NCBI GenBank assembly: GCA_963965975.1
Contig: OZ014413.1
Coordinates: 7,714,501 to 7,778,500 of the forward strand
From: Xestospongia bergquistia
Taxonomy: Eukaryota > Porifera > Demospongiae > Haplosclerida > Petrosiidae
Direction: 5' to 3'
Length of the DNA: 64,000 nucleotides
A program made the position numbers and the translations under genes. Below the pieces are notes generated by a model that did not search any database, was not told the DNA's origin, and worked only from the letters and a program-made list of their open reading frames with translations. Positions 54,137 through 63,791 of this stretch are shown one piece after another (position 1 is the stretch's first letter; every line of letters starts with the position of its first letter).

Positions 54137-55774
54137 AAAGTTCCTTAATAACTGTCAAAATTTGTATTTGCATTAATTTTGTAATATAAAGTAATTATTT
54201 AGCGTTTAACATTAAAACTAATTGGTATAGGCTTATGTCAATTGTCTAGCTGCTATGTTTTGAGTTAAATTGTAATAAATAATAAGCTATCACCATTAAT
54301 TATATTCCCTAATAGATTAGAATAGATTTATGATTTTGTATACAATAAAGTATAGTTGTCTTTTCGTATATAACATATAATTTAATATACAATATAATTA
54401 CAATATAATTTTCTACATGACCATTTAAGGGTATAGCAAAACAAGACTACAGACTTGCACACTTGTCATAAGCTTGCTTTTTGACCTAAAACAACTTCAG
54501 TTGTTTATTTATGACATTTAGGAAGATAGAAAGTCAAACAGTAAACGGAAATTTGTATAGAAATAAATAAATATAATGATGCCAAATAGCTGACTGTGAA
54601 CTAATGAAACAGGAAGTCTACAACATTGGTTAAATTAAAATAGCTGATATTGAATTCTATTAAAATTTTATTAAAATTAAAATTATAAAGAGGCTTAGGA
54701 CATGTCTATAACAAAGCATAAAGAGTTGCTAGTGATAAATAAATTAAAAAAGCTAAATTATATATCAAAATTTAATGAATTATATGTGTATAAAAAACGA
54801 GGAAAGTCTTTTTTGATAGAAAACCTATTACAATACTTATTAGAAATGTAGTAATTTCAATTCATAAATAAAAGTCAGGTCTTTGGGGATCCACATAATA
54901 AATCCTCAGCATAATAGTTGTAAAAACCAATACAGTATGGACAAGGCAATCATTTGTAATTTCTTAGGTGTTTTAGAGGATCTTGTTCAAGAGCTAAAAT
55001 CGTAAAGCAATCTCCTTCACAAATTTAAGTGTAAATTATACAGCCTCCATTTTGTAACGTCTATATTGCCTTATATATTTTGCACTATTCCTGGAACAGT
55101 AGGTGAGGCCATTAAAATTAATTAAACAATACTTATGTTCAACCATGACACAGGATAGACTGACAGATCTAGACATCTTAGCCATTTAGAGTGACCATTC
55201 TAAAATATTTAACTCCAATCACATTGTCGACATCTTTGCTTATCAAATGACCAGAAATCCCTCAGTAGGCCTGCTTACACTTAATGAAATGGCAAACTCC
55301 TACATATGTATTGAGAATGTTCATATAATAATTGGCTAAGTAAATTCAAATTTATATAGTGAATATTTTTACAAACCTTATGCAAGTACACTCATGTCAC
55401 TAACGAAAATTTTTTATATACTGTTATATTTGTAATGACCATATAACAAACTTTATAGCATGTTCTAAGTCATTTGATGATTAGTATAATTTCAATCACC
55501 TTTCTGCTTTCAGACTGGTCAACTGATATCAGTGTCTTTGTGAGTTAGTAATCAGCTATGACTAAAAGAAATTTAGGATTCTTTTAATGCTATTTTCCTT
55601 TATGATGATAGTAAACATACAACAAGTGGTCTAAAACATACTGAATATAGACAGAATTGATTGACTCAATAATTCCAGTTGGATTAAATTTAATATATAG
55701 GTTTAGGTTTATACTAAAAATTACACATATATATTTATCAATTGGTGAATAATAATTAATAATCTATATAGAAA

Positions 55775-55810
<36 letters not shown>

Positions 55811-55861
55811 CATACATACATACATATATATATAGGATCTTAATGTATATATGATATGTAA

Positions 55862-56075
55862 TTATAGTAGTCAATGAAGCTGTTATAATCAGGATGCAGT
55901 AAATTGTAGACAATTTCTAGCCAAAGTCACTAGGACATTCTATCAGACTGAGTGGAAGAGTATTTTGTAGAATTTTATATATACTCCTAAGTTGTCCAAT
56001 GACACATTCAACATGTATTCTGACTCTTGCCAGTTGCTGAGTGTTTTCAATTTCTTGTTGGCTCAACTGAAGAAG
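55862..56075 (-). pseudogene. DDE_Tnp_4 (Harbinger-type) transposase C-terminal relic, copy 2
   Basis: The minus strand reads QLSQQEIENTQQLARVRIHV, ECVIGQLRSIYKILQNTLPL, SLIECPSDFG, stop, then TIYCILIITASLTT. It keeps the five codons (CVIGQ) that copy 1 lost, but starts later (its upstream part QKEKN is missing). Its position relative to the downstream transporter gene is the same as that of copy 1. Confidence 0.8.
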
Positions 56076-56111
56076 GAAGTCTGAAAAAATTTACTCCAGG
56101 CTCCCCTACAC

Positions 56112-56320
56112 TGGCACCCCTTCTATAATAATATTCATAGTCAATCATTCAGTTACACCCTGTGTACATAATTATTACTTTAAGTATATTCATAGCAAAT
56201 TTGGCAGCCACACCTTATATTTAAAAGTGTGCTATGAGTATGAATAGTTATAATTATTTATTAGGGTTAAAAATTTTGCCGCTTTATTCGAGCGATCTGT
56301 GAACCGCACCCCTTTTTTTT
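56112..56320. mobile_element. Degenerate MITE copy 3
   Basis: GGCACCCCTTCTATAATAAT, ATTCATAGTCAATCATTCAG, TTACACCCTGTG, TTTAAGTATATTCATAGCAA and GTGTGCTATGAGTATGAATA match the interior of the elements at 45803 and 59413 (same orientation as 45803). The right end is altered (GAACCGCACCCC). Confidence 0.65.
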
Positions 56321-56470
56321 GAAACTCTGGAACCGCCGGTGCTTCCCTATCCTGTTTGTACACCCAACAGCACAACATGACGATACCCGTTTACCCTTAC
56401 AAAACGGCGGATTGAAAAATTATGAAATTTTCCCTATGGCCACGCCTTATTTACGGTCAAACAAGAAATG

Positions 56471-56531
56471 GGTCTATAACAGTCAGCTCCACACCCACTA
56501 CTCACGGTCGAAAATCAGCTCACTCAAGTAA
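56471..56531 (+). promoter_or_regulatory. Subfamily-C proximal block (at gene 56532)
   Basis: GGTCTATAACAGTCAGCTCC, ACACCCACTACTCACGGTCG, AAAATCAGCTCACTCAAGTA, A before the ATG. Twin of 43488-43550 with the AACAGTCA core intact. Confidence 0.6.
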
Positions 56532-58208
56532 ATGGCAGAGAAGGATTCTTTTAGTTCTTATTTTAAAAGAAAATATCAATTTTCTTGTGTTCGCAATAAA
56601 GGTATTTTCATAGTTCTGATATGGAGTCTTCTTCAAACCAGCGTTACTGTCATATCAGGGGGCCTTTCAAATGTGTTTGTAACACAGTTTTCCTATATAA
56701 TATTTGGTGTGATTGGACTTTACTACCTTTTCTATCCTCTCTTTGGTTTATTGGGTGAAAAATGGGTAAGATATAAAGTGATGATGGCTGGATCAATATT
56801 GCTCTGCATAGGATTCATCATAGTTTTGATTAGCCTAACTATAGTGTACTTAAATGATATCCATGGCACTAAATCAGTCGTTATAGTACTTGTTGGGACT
56901 TTTCCCTTCTTTATTGGACAAGGTATATTTGAAGCTAATGTGATCCAGTTTGGTACTGATCAACTTAGGTTTTCTTCATCTGAAGAGTTTAGTAGTTTTG
57001 TCTACTGGTTTTTGTACACCTATTATTGTCCATTAGCATTAATCTTACTGATGGCATCTATTGTTCAAACATTTGTTCAAGAAGATACTAAGTATTTTGT
57101 TGCAGCTGTTGTTTTCGGTTCTGGCACAATCATTATTTTAATTGCTCTCTTGTCTGCCTGTTATCTTAAACAATATTTAGATATTGAACCAGCTCAACAC
57201 AACAATCCTATTAAGCTTATATGGAGAGTGTTGATATATGCTTGGAAACATAAAAAGCCAATGAGACGTAGTGCCTTCACTTATGGAGAATCACCTCCCT
57301 CCAGGCTAGACCTAGGTAAAGAAAGATATGGAGGGCCATTCACTACTGAACAGGTTGAGGATGTCAGAACCTTTCTATATATTGTTGGCATTTTTGTAGG
57401 AACTTTTGGTTATGCATTCCCTGACACTACAAAAGCTAATCTCTCTATGCAATATAAACAATTTCTGAAAGAAAATGATACATCTAGTTTTATTGAAATT
57501 ATGATATTGGATTATCCTCTAACCATTCCATATAGTGTAGTCTCCATTGCTGTTCTTATCCATCAGTTTGTTATTGTTCCTTTTTTCCCTCAGTATATTC
57601 CTAGTATGTTGAAACGTGTGTGGATTGGATTAATTGCATTGTTAACAGAACTAGTCATAACATCTCTTATAAGCTACATGATTAATAGAGATATAAGAAG
57701 TGCCTTAACATCAAATATAACGGATGACATCTGTTTGAGATTTACCAACGGATCTTTCTTAAATCAACTTGATTCACATGACCTTACACTACCATATTAT
57801 ATAATGGTTGTCCCTCAGTTTTTTATCGGGATAAGTATATTTCTTGTTCATTTTGCAATCTTCGAATTTATTCTAGCTCAAGGTCCTCGTGCTATGCAAG
57901 GACTCTTAGTCGGTATTTGGTTCATGAAGCTAAGTATTTATTGTGTCCAATTAACTTTGTCTAACTCCCATTTAAGTTGTTACTGGCAATATTATGTTGT
58001 TACAACTGGTGTTGTGTTGATTTCAGTCATCTGTTATACTATTGCTGCATATAAATACAAGTATAGACAACGTAATGAGCTAGCTGATGTCAATGAGAGA
58101 GTTATCATTACGCAATATACTGAGAGACAACTAGACAATAGGGAAATAAATTCTCCAGAAGAAATGGATGTTTGTTATACAATGTTTCCTTTAATATCTA
58201 AATATTAA
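56532..58208 (+). CDS. POT/SLC15-like transporter, type b (reference copy)
   Basis: Single-exon, 558 residues, ATG 56532. Estimated layout: cytosolic 1-23 with SCVRNKG; helix 1 24-45; helix 2 54-75; loop GEKWVRYK 75-82; helix 3 84-106; helix 4 115-137 with Glu134 where POT peptide transporters have Lys; QFGTDQL 139-145; helix 5 155-176; helix 6 188-210; central cytosolic loop 211-278 with RRSAFTYGE (245-253), PSRLDLGKERYGGPF (256-270), EQVEDVRTF (273-281); helix 7 279-297; external loop with sequon N303; helices 8 and 9 331-352 and 362-383; external loop with N395, Cys401, N406; helix 10 420-446 with Glu445 and AQGPRAMQG; helix 11 456-478; Cys483; helix 12 490-508; cytosolic tail KYKYRQRNELADVNER and variable end. 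The helix-1 ExxER motif is absent. A fully intact frame and intact promoter block make this the best candidate for a working gene. Confidence 0.93.
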   Translation: MAEKDSFSSYFKRKYQFSCVRNKGIFIVLIWSLLQTSVTVISGGLSNVFVTQFSYIIFGVIGLYYLFYPLFGLLGEKWVRYKVMMAGSILLCIGFIIVLISLTIVYLNDIHGTKSVVIVLVGTFPFFIGQGIFEANVIQFGTDQLRFSSSEEFSSFVYWFLYTYYCPLALILLMASIVQTFVQEDTKYFVAAVVFGSGTIIILIALLSACYLKQYLDIEPAQHNNPIKLIWRVLIYAWKHKKPMRRSAFTYGESPPSRLDLGKERYGGPFTTEQVEDVRTFLYIVGIFVGTFGYAFPDTTKANLSMQYKQFLKENDTSSFIEIMILDYPLTIPYSVVSIAVLIHQFVIVPFFPQYIPSMLKRVWIGLIALLTELVITSLISYMINRDIRSALTSNITDDICLRFTNGSFLNQLDSHDLTLPYYIMVVPQFFIGISIFLVHFAIFEFILAQGPRAMQGLLVGIWFMKLSIYCVQLTLSNSHLSCYWQYYVVTTGVVLISVICYTIAAYKYKYRQRNELADVNERVIITQYTERQLDNREINSPEEMDVCYTMFPLISKY

Positions 58209-58290
58209 TAACTACATTTCTTGACAGTTAAAGAAACCATTATACACACATGCACACACACACACACACATAATCATATATATATATATG
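58209..58290. repeat. (CA)n and (TA)n microsatellites
   Basis: (CA)n at about 58245-58270 followed by (TA)n to 58290, into which the foldback element is inserted. Confidence 0.85.
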
Positions 58291-58524
58291 TGACCTGATT
58301 TGCAAAAAGGGACCACTTCTGTCAAAACATTTGTGATCTGAATTTTGAACAAACTACTGTTAAAACATCTCAAACATCTCAGTTTTGTATACATACAGTT
58401 GGTACATAATCATAACTATTCTACATGTATGCAAAACTGTTTTTGTTATATTTTAACAGTGTTTTTTCACAAATCAGGTCACAAATGTTGTGACAGAAGT
58501 GGTCCCTTTTTGCAAATCAGGTAA
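58291..58524. mobile_element. Foldback (long inverted repeat) element
   Basis: Two arms of about 110 bp in inverted orientation meet near 58407. The left arm starts TGACCTGATTTGCAAAAAGG, GACCACTTCTGTCAAAACAT; the right arm ends ATGTTGTGACAGAAGTGGTC, CCTTTTTGCAAATCAGGTAA. It sits inside a (TA)n tract that continues on both sides (to about 58551), consistent with insertion into TA. No ORF. Single-arm relatives occur at 19520-19606 and 21587-21712. Confidence 0.85.
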
Positions 58525-58525
58525 C

Positions 58526-58556
<31 letters not shown>

Positions 58557-59412
58557 TCTTTTAGTACATTAATTTCGTTTATTTTATATTTAAAATAATA
58601 AGTATATTTCTAGAAACTAAAACTAATTAAGTAATTACTATTTCATGTTTATTACTGTAATGTTACGTGTAACTCAAAACAACTCTTTTACAAACAAACA
58701 ACGACCTCTCTTCTTACTAAAGACACACATGATAATAAACAAAACTGAGCATGCTCAAACATTACAATAACAACACAATATGAATAATCATAAGATACAT
58801 ACACAAGTATATGAATAACCATAAGATACATACACAAATGCAATCCATTACAATTACTATATTTATAGCAGTTAGTATAAAATTGTCAAGTTAAATTGTG
58901 ACAAGTAATACGACCACATTACTAATTGTTCTAGATTACATATTTGTCATAACTTTGCTTGTGTCCTAGCATAACTTCACTTGTTTATGACAATTAAGAA
59001 AAGGGCCTGTCAAATAATTTTTTACATGTATATGCAAACTGTATAGCCATAATATTAGTTAATTTATTCAATCAAAACTTGTTACAGCATTGCTACATGC
59101 AAATATAATTATATTTAAAGGCCTACTGACAACATAATTATAACCGAAAAAACTGAATTGTTGATATAATCAATATATGGTTATTATAGTAGCATTCAAC
59201 AAAATTTAGTGATCAAAAAGTTTTAATTACTAATGTAGAATTGATTATTATAGCTTATTGCTAGAACTAACAATGATTTATTATAAGATACTAAGTCAGT
59301 ACTATTACTAACATGCAGTGTATACATACATTAACAACCAAAATGTCAATGAATCAGTTAAAACAACCAGCTCTTTAGATAGTATGCACTGGTGGATCCA
59401 GTGTGCAGAAAT
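58525..59412. other. Spacer, partly unique
   Basis: Paralogous to 45290-45800. It contains extra stretches absent there: 58640-58860 (with GTATATGAATAATCATAAGA-like duplicated ACATACACAA units) and 59020-59330. No gene. Confidence 0.5.
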
Positions 59413-59592
59413 AGGGGGTGCACAAACCTAATAAATATTCATATATTTATTATTCATAGTACACTCTTTTAATAGCAAGGTGTGGTTGCTATGAATATAC
59501 TTAAAGTAATAATTATATACCACAGGGTGTGACTTGATGATTGACCATGAATGTTATTATAGAATAAAAAAGGGGGTGCCTGTGCACCCCCT
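59413..59592. mobile_element. MITE with 12-bp terminal inverted repeats
   Basis: 180 bp bounded by AGGGGGTGCACA at 59413-59424 and TGTGCACCCCCT at 59581-59592, perfect inverted repeats. Interior AT-rich without an ORF. Opposite orientation to the copy at 45803-45992. Confidence 0.85.
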
Positions 59593-60107
<515 letters not shown>

Positions 60108-61490
60108 AAGATTTTACAACCCTTTGTTGATGATCTAACAATTGGAATTACTGTTGCTGTTGAAGGAAGAACACAAACATTCAAAGGAACATGAGTAACA
60201 TTTTTAGCAGATAATTTAGCAAGCAATGATCTCAATGGTTTTAAGAAGTCTTTTTCATTTTTATATCGTTGTTGTTGAACATACCTAGTAACATGTTGTA
60301 CTCTTTAAACTAGTTTTGTATCAGAATCATTTGATGTCAGAACAGAAAGTAGTCATTTGAGGCATATTGAAATGTTGGATGGTGATGTAAGTAATCATTA
60401 TTCAAAATCATATGGGATCAATAGATGACCGTCTCTACTTGATGTTAAGTATTTCAACATGTTTGAGGGCGGTTTACCTCACGATGCTATGCATGATATT
60501 CTTGAAGGGATAGCACCTTTGGAGATTAAACTTTTGCTTTCACTTGTAAATGGTTTGTTTACCTTGGGTGAATTGAATGATAGAATTTTGAATTTCAACT
60601 TTGGTTATTCTAAAATGATAAGCCTGTGACTATTTTCAGTCAATGTTTAAATAGTGATATATACAAACAAACCATTAAGAGCAACTGAACATGTTACTTT
60701 TTGTTCGAATTTTACCTTTCTTAATTGCTTACAAAATTCCTGAAACACTGTTCAAGTTTCTTTTTGTTAAGGATGATCATTGACATTTCCTTTGCCCAGT
60801 AGTCTCTACAGGCCTTTGTTTATTATTGAAGCTTCTAATTAGTGAGCATCATCTTCTGTTTGTAAACTCATATGGTATTTGCATACCTAAAATGCATTTC
60901 CTACTGCATTATCCTGCTCAAATGGTAATGATAGGTCCTATTGTGTGCACCTGAACCATTCATCATAAAGCAAAGATTTAACTTTTTCAAAAAGGCCTCT
61001 CGCTTATCTAACTATAACAACATTTTCTTAAGTTTGGATAATCATCATCAAAGGTGGATGTGTTATGAATTAGCAGGAGGTGCATTTTTACATACTCCTC
61101 TTGAATGTGGTCCAACTAGAAGTGGAAAAGGTTTAAATCAAGTAAAAGACATTTACCAAAAATATTTACGACTGTTTAATTAGTGTTGTACTTAACGTAA
61201 GATTGGATTACACAATTTTCAGACCAACATGGGTATGTAAAAATAGCATTATGTATCAAAACAACAATGCTTATCTTATGACAGGTACAGATGGATTAGA
61301 TCATTTATTGTATCACTTAAATGAAGTCTTGGTCATAGGTGGTGACATGCTTATTTTTTGGTTTCATCATGTAATGTACTTTATTTTGATAGCCATTATA
61401 ATGCCTATGTCATTCTGTTTCTTCACACCATTCAATAATATCTGATTTATGTGATTATAATGCTTATCATGGTCATTAACTAACAGATGG
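60108..61490 (+). pseudogene. tnp2/Transposase_21-like transposase relic, copy 2
   Basis: Less damaged than copy 1. Pieces: LTFLADNLASNDLNGFKKSF-type region near 60200; GGLPHDAMHDILEGIAPLEI near 60470-60530 followed by KLLLSLVNGLFTLGELND; KMHFLLHYPAQMVMIGPIV near 60890-60950; EPFIIKQRFNFFKKASRLSN, YNNIFLSL, NHHQRWMCYELAGGAFLHTP and LECGPTRSGKG (60941-61183); the last part 61203-61445 (RPTWVCKNS, DGLDHLLYHLNEVLVIGGD). Several frames and stops; non-functional. It lies in the spacer before 62127 as copy 1 lies before 48286, so the insertion predates the duplication. Confidence 0.78.
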
Positions 61491-62050
61491 TTTGACTTAT
61501 ATTTATCTAAGACACTATGCTATGTAAACTAATATTGTTGTTCTCCTTTTTACTAATTTGTTTTAATAATGAGACAACATTGTTATTTTGATGTTAAACT
61601 ACCTAACCTTGTTATAGTGCCAGTCAGTCAACAGGGTAGCTTCAACCAACTTAGTTACATTAACCTATTTTAGTTAAAATTACCCAGGAGTGTCACTTCA
61701 ATTACCGGTAAGTTAGATTTGTATCATAGTTGATACAACCATTGTAGGTAGTTTCAACCCTGTGTTTTTTGCGGCATATGCATTTCTATAGAGATTATTA
61801 ATTATTACTCACCAATTGATAAGTTTACAACATATTAGTGCTCCTTTAGAATTTGGAGACCTCAGGGAATATCCCTGGTTACTCTCTTTTTGGTTAGCCT
61901 GCACACAATACACAACTGAAAATCAATGATATTAATCCTGAACTCTTGACAAAAGCTAAATAAATTAAACATTCTTCAATTTTTAATATGTACAATTTTT
62001 CCACCTTTTAAAAGGAAGCATCTTATATATTTAGGATCTTCGTGTACATA
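61491..62050. other. Upstream spacer of gene 62127
   Basis: Nearly identical to 47641-48210, with hairpin-element arm (61788-61830) and GGGAATATCCCT (61866-61877). Confidence 0.6.
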
Positions 62051-62126
62051 TAAAATGTAATTATAATAACAGTCACTTCCACTCCCACTATCGGTAAGCA
62101 ATCACGTCATCGGTTAGCTCAAGTAA
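62051..62126 (+). promoter_or_regulatory. Subfamily-C proximal block (at gene 62127)
   Basis: TAAAATGTAATTATAATAAC, AGTCACTTCCACTCCCACTA, TCGGTAAGCAATCACGTCAT, CGGTTAGCTCAAGTAA before the ATG. Confidence 0.55.
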
Positions 62127-63791
62127 ATGACAAAGAAGGATTCTTTTAGTTCTTATTATAAACGAAAATATCGATTTTCCTGCGTTCCCAAAAAAGGTAT
62201 TTTCATAGTTCTGATATGGAGTCTTCTTTTAACCAGTATTACTGTCATATCAGGGGGTCTTTCAAATGTGTTTGTAACACAGTTTTCCTATATAATATTT
62301 GCTGTGATTGGACTTTACTACCTTTTCTATCCTCTCTTTGGTTTACTGGGTGAAAAATGGGTAAGATATAAAGTGATGATGGCTGGATCAATATTGCTCT
62401 GCATAGGATTCATCATAGTTTTGATCAGCTTAATTATTGTTTACTTATTTGATATCCATGGTTTTAAAGCAGTCTTTATAGCACTTGTTGGGACAATTCC
62501 TTTCTTTATTGGACAAGGTATATTTGAAGCTAATGTGATCCAGTTTGGTACTGATCAACTTAGGTTTTCTTCATCTGAAGAGTTTAGTAGTTTTGTTTAC
62601 TGGTTTTTGTACATCTATTATTGTCCATTAGCATTAATCTTACTGATGGCGTCTGTTATTCAAACATTTGTTCAAGAAGATACTAAGTATTTTGTTGCAG
62701 CTGCTGTTTTCGGTTCTGGCACAATCATTATTTTAATTGCTCAATTGTCTGCCTGTTGTCTTAGAGGATATTTAGATATTGAACCAGCTCAGCACAACAA
62801 TCCTATTAAGCTTATCTGGAGAGTGTTGATATATGCTTGGAAACATAAAAAGCCAATGAGTCGTAGTGCCTTCACTTACGGAGAATCACCTCCCTCCAGA
62901 CTAGACCTAGGTAAAGAGAGGTATGGAGGGCCATTCACTACTGAACAGGTTGAGGATGTCAGAACCTTTCTATATATTGTTGGCATTTTTGTGGGAACTT
63001 TTGGTTATGCATTATCTGACACTACAAAAGCTAATCTCTCTATGCAATATAAACAATTTCTACAACAAAATGATACATCTTGTTTTATTGAAATTATGTT
63101 ATTGGAATATCCTCTAACTATTTCTTATAGTGTAGTCTCCATTGCTGTTCTTATCTATAAGTTTGTTATTGTTCCTTTTTTCCCTCAGTATATTCTTAGT
63201 ATGTTGAAACGTGTGTGGATTGGATTAATTGCATTGTTAACAGAACTAGTAATAACATCTCTTATAAGCTACATGATAAACAGAGATATAAGGAATATGT
63301 TAACATCAAATATAACAGATGACATCTGTTTGACCTTTACCAATGGATCTCTTTTAAATCAACTTGATTCATATCACCTTACACTACCATATTATATAAT
63401 GGCTGTCCCTCAGTTTTTTATTGGGATAAGTATATTTCTTGTTCAATTTACAATCTTCGAATTTATTCTAGCTCAAGGTCCTCGCACTATGCAAGGACTG
63501 TTAGTAGGTGTTTGGTTCATGCAGCTAAGTATTTATTGTGTCCAATTAACTTTGTCTAACTCCTATTTAAGCTGTTACTGGCAATATTATGTTGTTACTA
63601 CTGGTGTTGTGTCTATTTCTGTCATTGTTTACACTATTGCTTCATATAAATACAAATATAGACAACGTAATGAACTATCTGATGTTAATGAGAGAGTTAT
63701 CATTACAGAATATACTGAAAGACAACTAGACAATGTGGAAATAAGCTCTTCAGTAGAAGAAAAGAGTGTTTCTTACATGACATTTTCTTAA
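62127..63791 (+). CDS. POT/SLC15-like transporter, mosaic c/b copy
   Basis: Single-exon, 554 residues, ATG 62127 (MTKKDSFSSYYKRKYRFSCV, PKKG variant shared with the pseudogene at 48286). All marks are present: GEKWVRYKV, FEANVIQFGTDQLRF, CCLRGYLDIEPAQHNNPIKL, SRSAFTYGESPPSRLDLGK, YGGPFTTEQVEDV, helix-10 FEFILAQGPRTMQG, tail KYKYRQRNELSDVNERV. The 5' flank and N-terminus are those of a type-c copy, but the C-terminal end (QLDNVEISSSVEEKSVSYMT) and the 3' flank with the TTCCTTGACAACTAATTAAA and (TA)n tract resemble type b. Its TM3-4 linker combines DIHGFKAV (as at 43551) with LVGT (as at 56532). It therefore looks like a recombinant. Intact and probably functional. Confidence 0.92.
   Translation: MTKKDSFSSYYKRKYRFSCVPKKGIFIVLIWSLLLTSITVISGGLSNVFVTQFSYIIFAVIGLYYLFYPLFGLLGEKWVRYKVMMAGSILLCIGFIIVLISLIIVYLFDIHGFKAVFIALVGTIPFFIGQGIFEANVIQFGTDQLRFSSSEEFSSFVYWFLYIYYCPLALILLMASVIQTFVQEDTKYFVAAAVFGSGTIIILIAQLSACCLRGYLDIEPAQHNNPIKLIWRVLIYAWKHKKPMSRSAFTYGESPPSRLDLGKERYGGPFTTEQVEDVRTFLYIVGIFVGTFGYALSDTTKANLSMQYKQFLQQNDTSCFIEIMLLEYPLTISYSVVSIAVLIYKFVIVPFFPQYILSMLKRVWIGLIALLTELVITSLISYMINRDIRNMLTSNITDDICLTFTNGSLLNQLDSYHLTLPYYIMAVPQFFIGISIFLVQFTIFEFILAQGPRTMQGLLVGVWFMQLSIYCVQLTLSNSYLSCYWQYYVVTTGVVSISVIVYTIASYKYKYRQRNELSDVNERVIITEYTERQLDNVEISSSVEEKSVSYMTFS

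Larger units (their letters stand above)
54137..56470. other. Type-a 3' flank and upstream spacer of 56532
   Basis: 54140-55780 is similar to 41540-42880. The spacer includes a hairpin-element arm (55736-55785), (TA)n/(TACA)n at 55779-55834, a transposase relic (55862-56075) and a degenerate MITE copy (about 56112-56320). AATAAA candidate at 54344-54349. No gene; the ORFs at 56319-56531 and 56422-56613 are chance overlaps with the promoter. Confidence 0.65.
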
